Assembly (NCBI GenBank): GCA_021186555.1
Contig: JAJKFL010000026.1
Span: 7,008,209-7,072,208, forward strand
Source: Reticulitermes speratus
Taxonomy: Eukaryota; Arthropoda; Insecta; Blattodea; Rhinotermitidae
Direction of reading: 5' to 3'
Length of the DNA: 64,000 nucleotides
Shown here: one piece after another, positions 63,354 to 64,000 of the stretch
Layout of the letters: every line of letters starts with the position of its first letter
Numbering within the stretch: position 1 is the first letter of the stretch
Position numbers and translations under genes: made by a program
The notes under the pieces: model-generated
What the model saw: only the letters and a program-made list of their open reading frames with translations
The model's database searches: none
What the model was told of the DNA's origin: nothing

Positions 63354-63928
63354 ATGGCGTGGACAGAGGAAGAGTTACCTTTTTTTGTTCCGTTACGTAA
63401 AGAAAACCAAATATTAACAGATAGGTACTTAACTGTACTGCTTTTCGAGCGTCTAAAATAGCGCACTTTTTTCAAGGACAAACCTAGGATTTATTGTCCT
63501 TATACAGACTTCAGCGTCGTTTACATCTACAGCTCTCCGATTTGTAATTCAGCTTCACAGGAGTTTAATGTGCCCATCTTTACTCACAGCCGCCATTCGA
63601 CGGAAAAGAGCCATGGATATTACGGGACTGAACATCACAATGGACTACATGTTTTGTTTCTGCCAGAATAATTAGTTGGCAGTGCTCACGGTATTAGAAG
63701 CATAACACTCATACTTAATCGCTATCGTAAATACAGTCTTAGAAAGTTACTGAAAGGGGTTGAGGGGAAAGAAAGGCATCAATTAAGTGCAGACTTGCAG
63801 ACAGGAAACAGACGATAAACAAGACGAGAACAAAGATAAGGAAAAAGAAGAGGAACACATAAATAAGGATACTCATAAAACTTACAACAAAGCATAATAA
63901 AAAGGTTGTTATTACTTTCAGTTTGAAA
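63354..63928. other. No feature recognised
   Basis: A 72-codon minus-strand hydrophobic frame at 63739 has no motif. Confidence 0.35.
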
Positions 63929-64000
63929 ACACGCGGTGACGCAGTTGGTTGAGGCACTGCGCTACTAGCAGGAAGGTCGCGGGTTCGATTCCCGATAGTT
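63929..64000 (+). repeat. SINE-A copy 7, cut by window end
   Basis: ACACGCGGTGACGCAGTTGG, TTGAGGCACTGCGCTACTAG and the B box GGGTTCGATTCCC are the SINE-A head; the body lies beyond the window. Confidence 0.88.

Overview
This window is intergenic or intronic DNA from an animal, almost certainly an insect. tRNA-derived SINEs, 5'-truncated LINEs, mariner, hAT and pogo-type DNA transposon remnants, minisatellites and satellites account for most of what can be recognised. I found no host protein gene, rRNA or functional tRNA. Nearly all open frames are short, lack family motifs, or lie on repeats. The mix of repeats, in particular a LINE whose ORF2 ends in GYGPVVRQT, suggests a large-genome insect such as a cockroach or termite. 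That is an impression from memory and was not tested by any search.

Dispersed families, named here for convenience: SINE-A (tRNA head, central core, TTTACC tail; 7 copies); SINE-B with its older relative SINE-B' (another tRNA-like head but a core and tail resembling SINE-A); SINE-D (tRNA head, two 3' hairpins, A-tail; 10 copies); SINE-E (tRNA head, conserved body; 7 copies); family G with a GTTA tail; and family S, a repeat whose internal part has expanded into satellites. Many copies have target-site duplications (TSDs) readable by eye, which fix their ends exactly. LINE ORF2 3' ends lie at 24171, 31890, 40386, 46234, 52850 and 55841. DNA elements include a 600-bp mariner derivative at 21064, mariner transposase relics at 3537 and 57190, hAT-like elements at 45859, 49612 and 50205, and a pogo/Tigger-like MITE at 60068.

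Layout: 0-9 kb holds scattered SINEs, including SINE-A inside SINE-B' and SINE-D inside SINE-E. 9-16 kb holds elements with inverted arms and hammerhead-like motifs plus a 20-bp minisatellite. 16-25 kb holds SINEs, family S and the mariner element. 26-30 kb holds two large minisatellites and a foldback element. 31-40 kb holds a LINE, another inverted-arm element, an 18-bp-type minisatellite, a 114-bp satellite, a palindrome and a 42-bp minisatellite. 40-47 kb holds the best LINE fragment, a 109-bp satellite and a hAT MITE. 47-64 kb is sparser, with SINEs, hAT-like elements, a LINE relic, a MITE and a 268-bp tandem duplication.

The most interesting signal is a recurrent motif of about 38 nt (about 15 copies, both strands). 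It reads CC-CTGANGA-T-[variable stem]-GAAAC-[short stem]-GG, closely matches a minimal type I hammerhead ribozyme, and sits in the arms of inverted-repeat elements. Known biology of hammerheads in Penelope-like retroelements makes those the leading explanation. Every copy carries one extra base before stem II, so self-cleavage is unproven.
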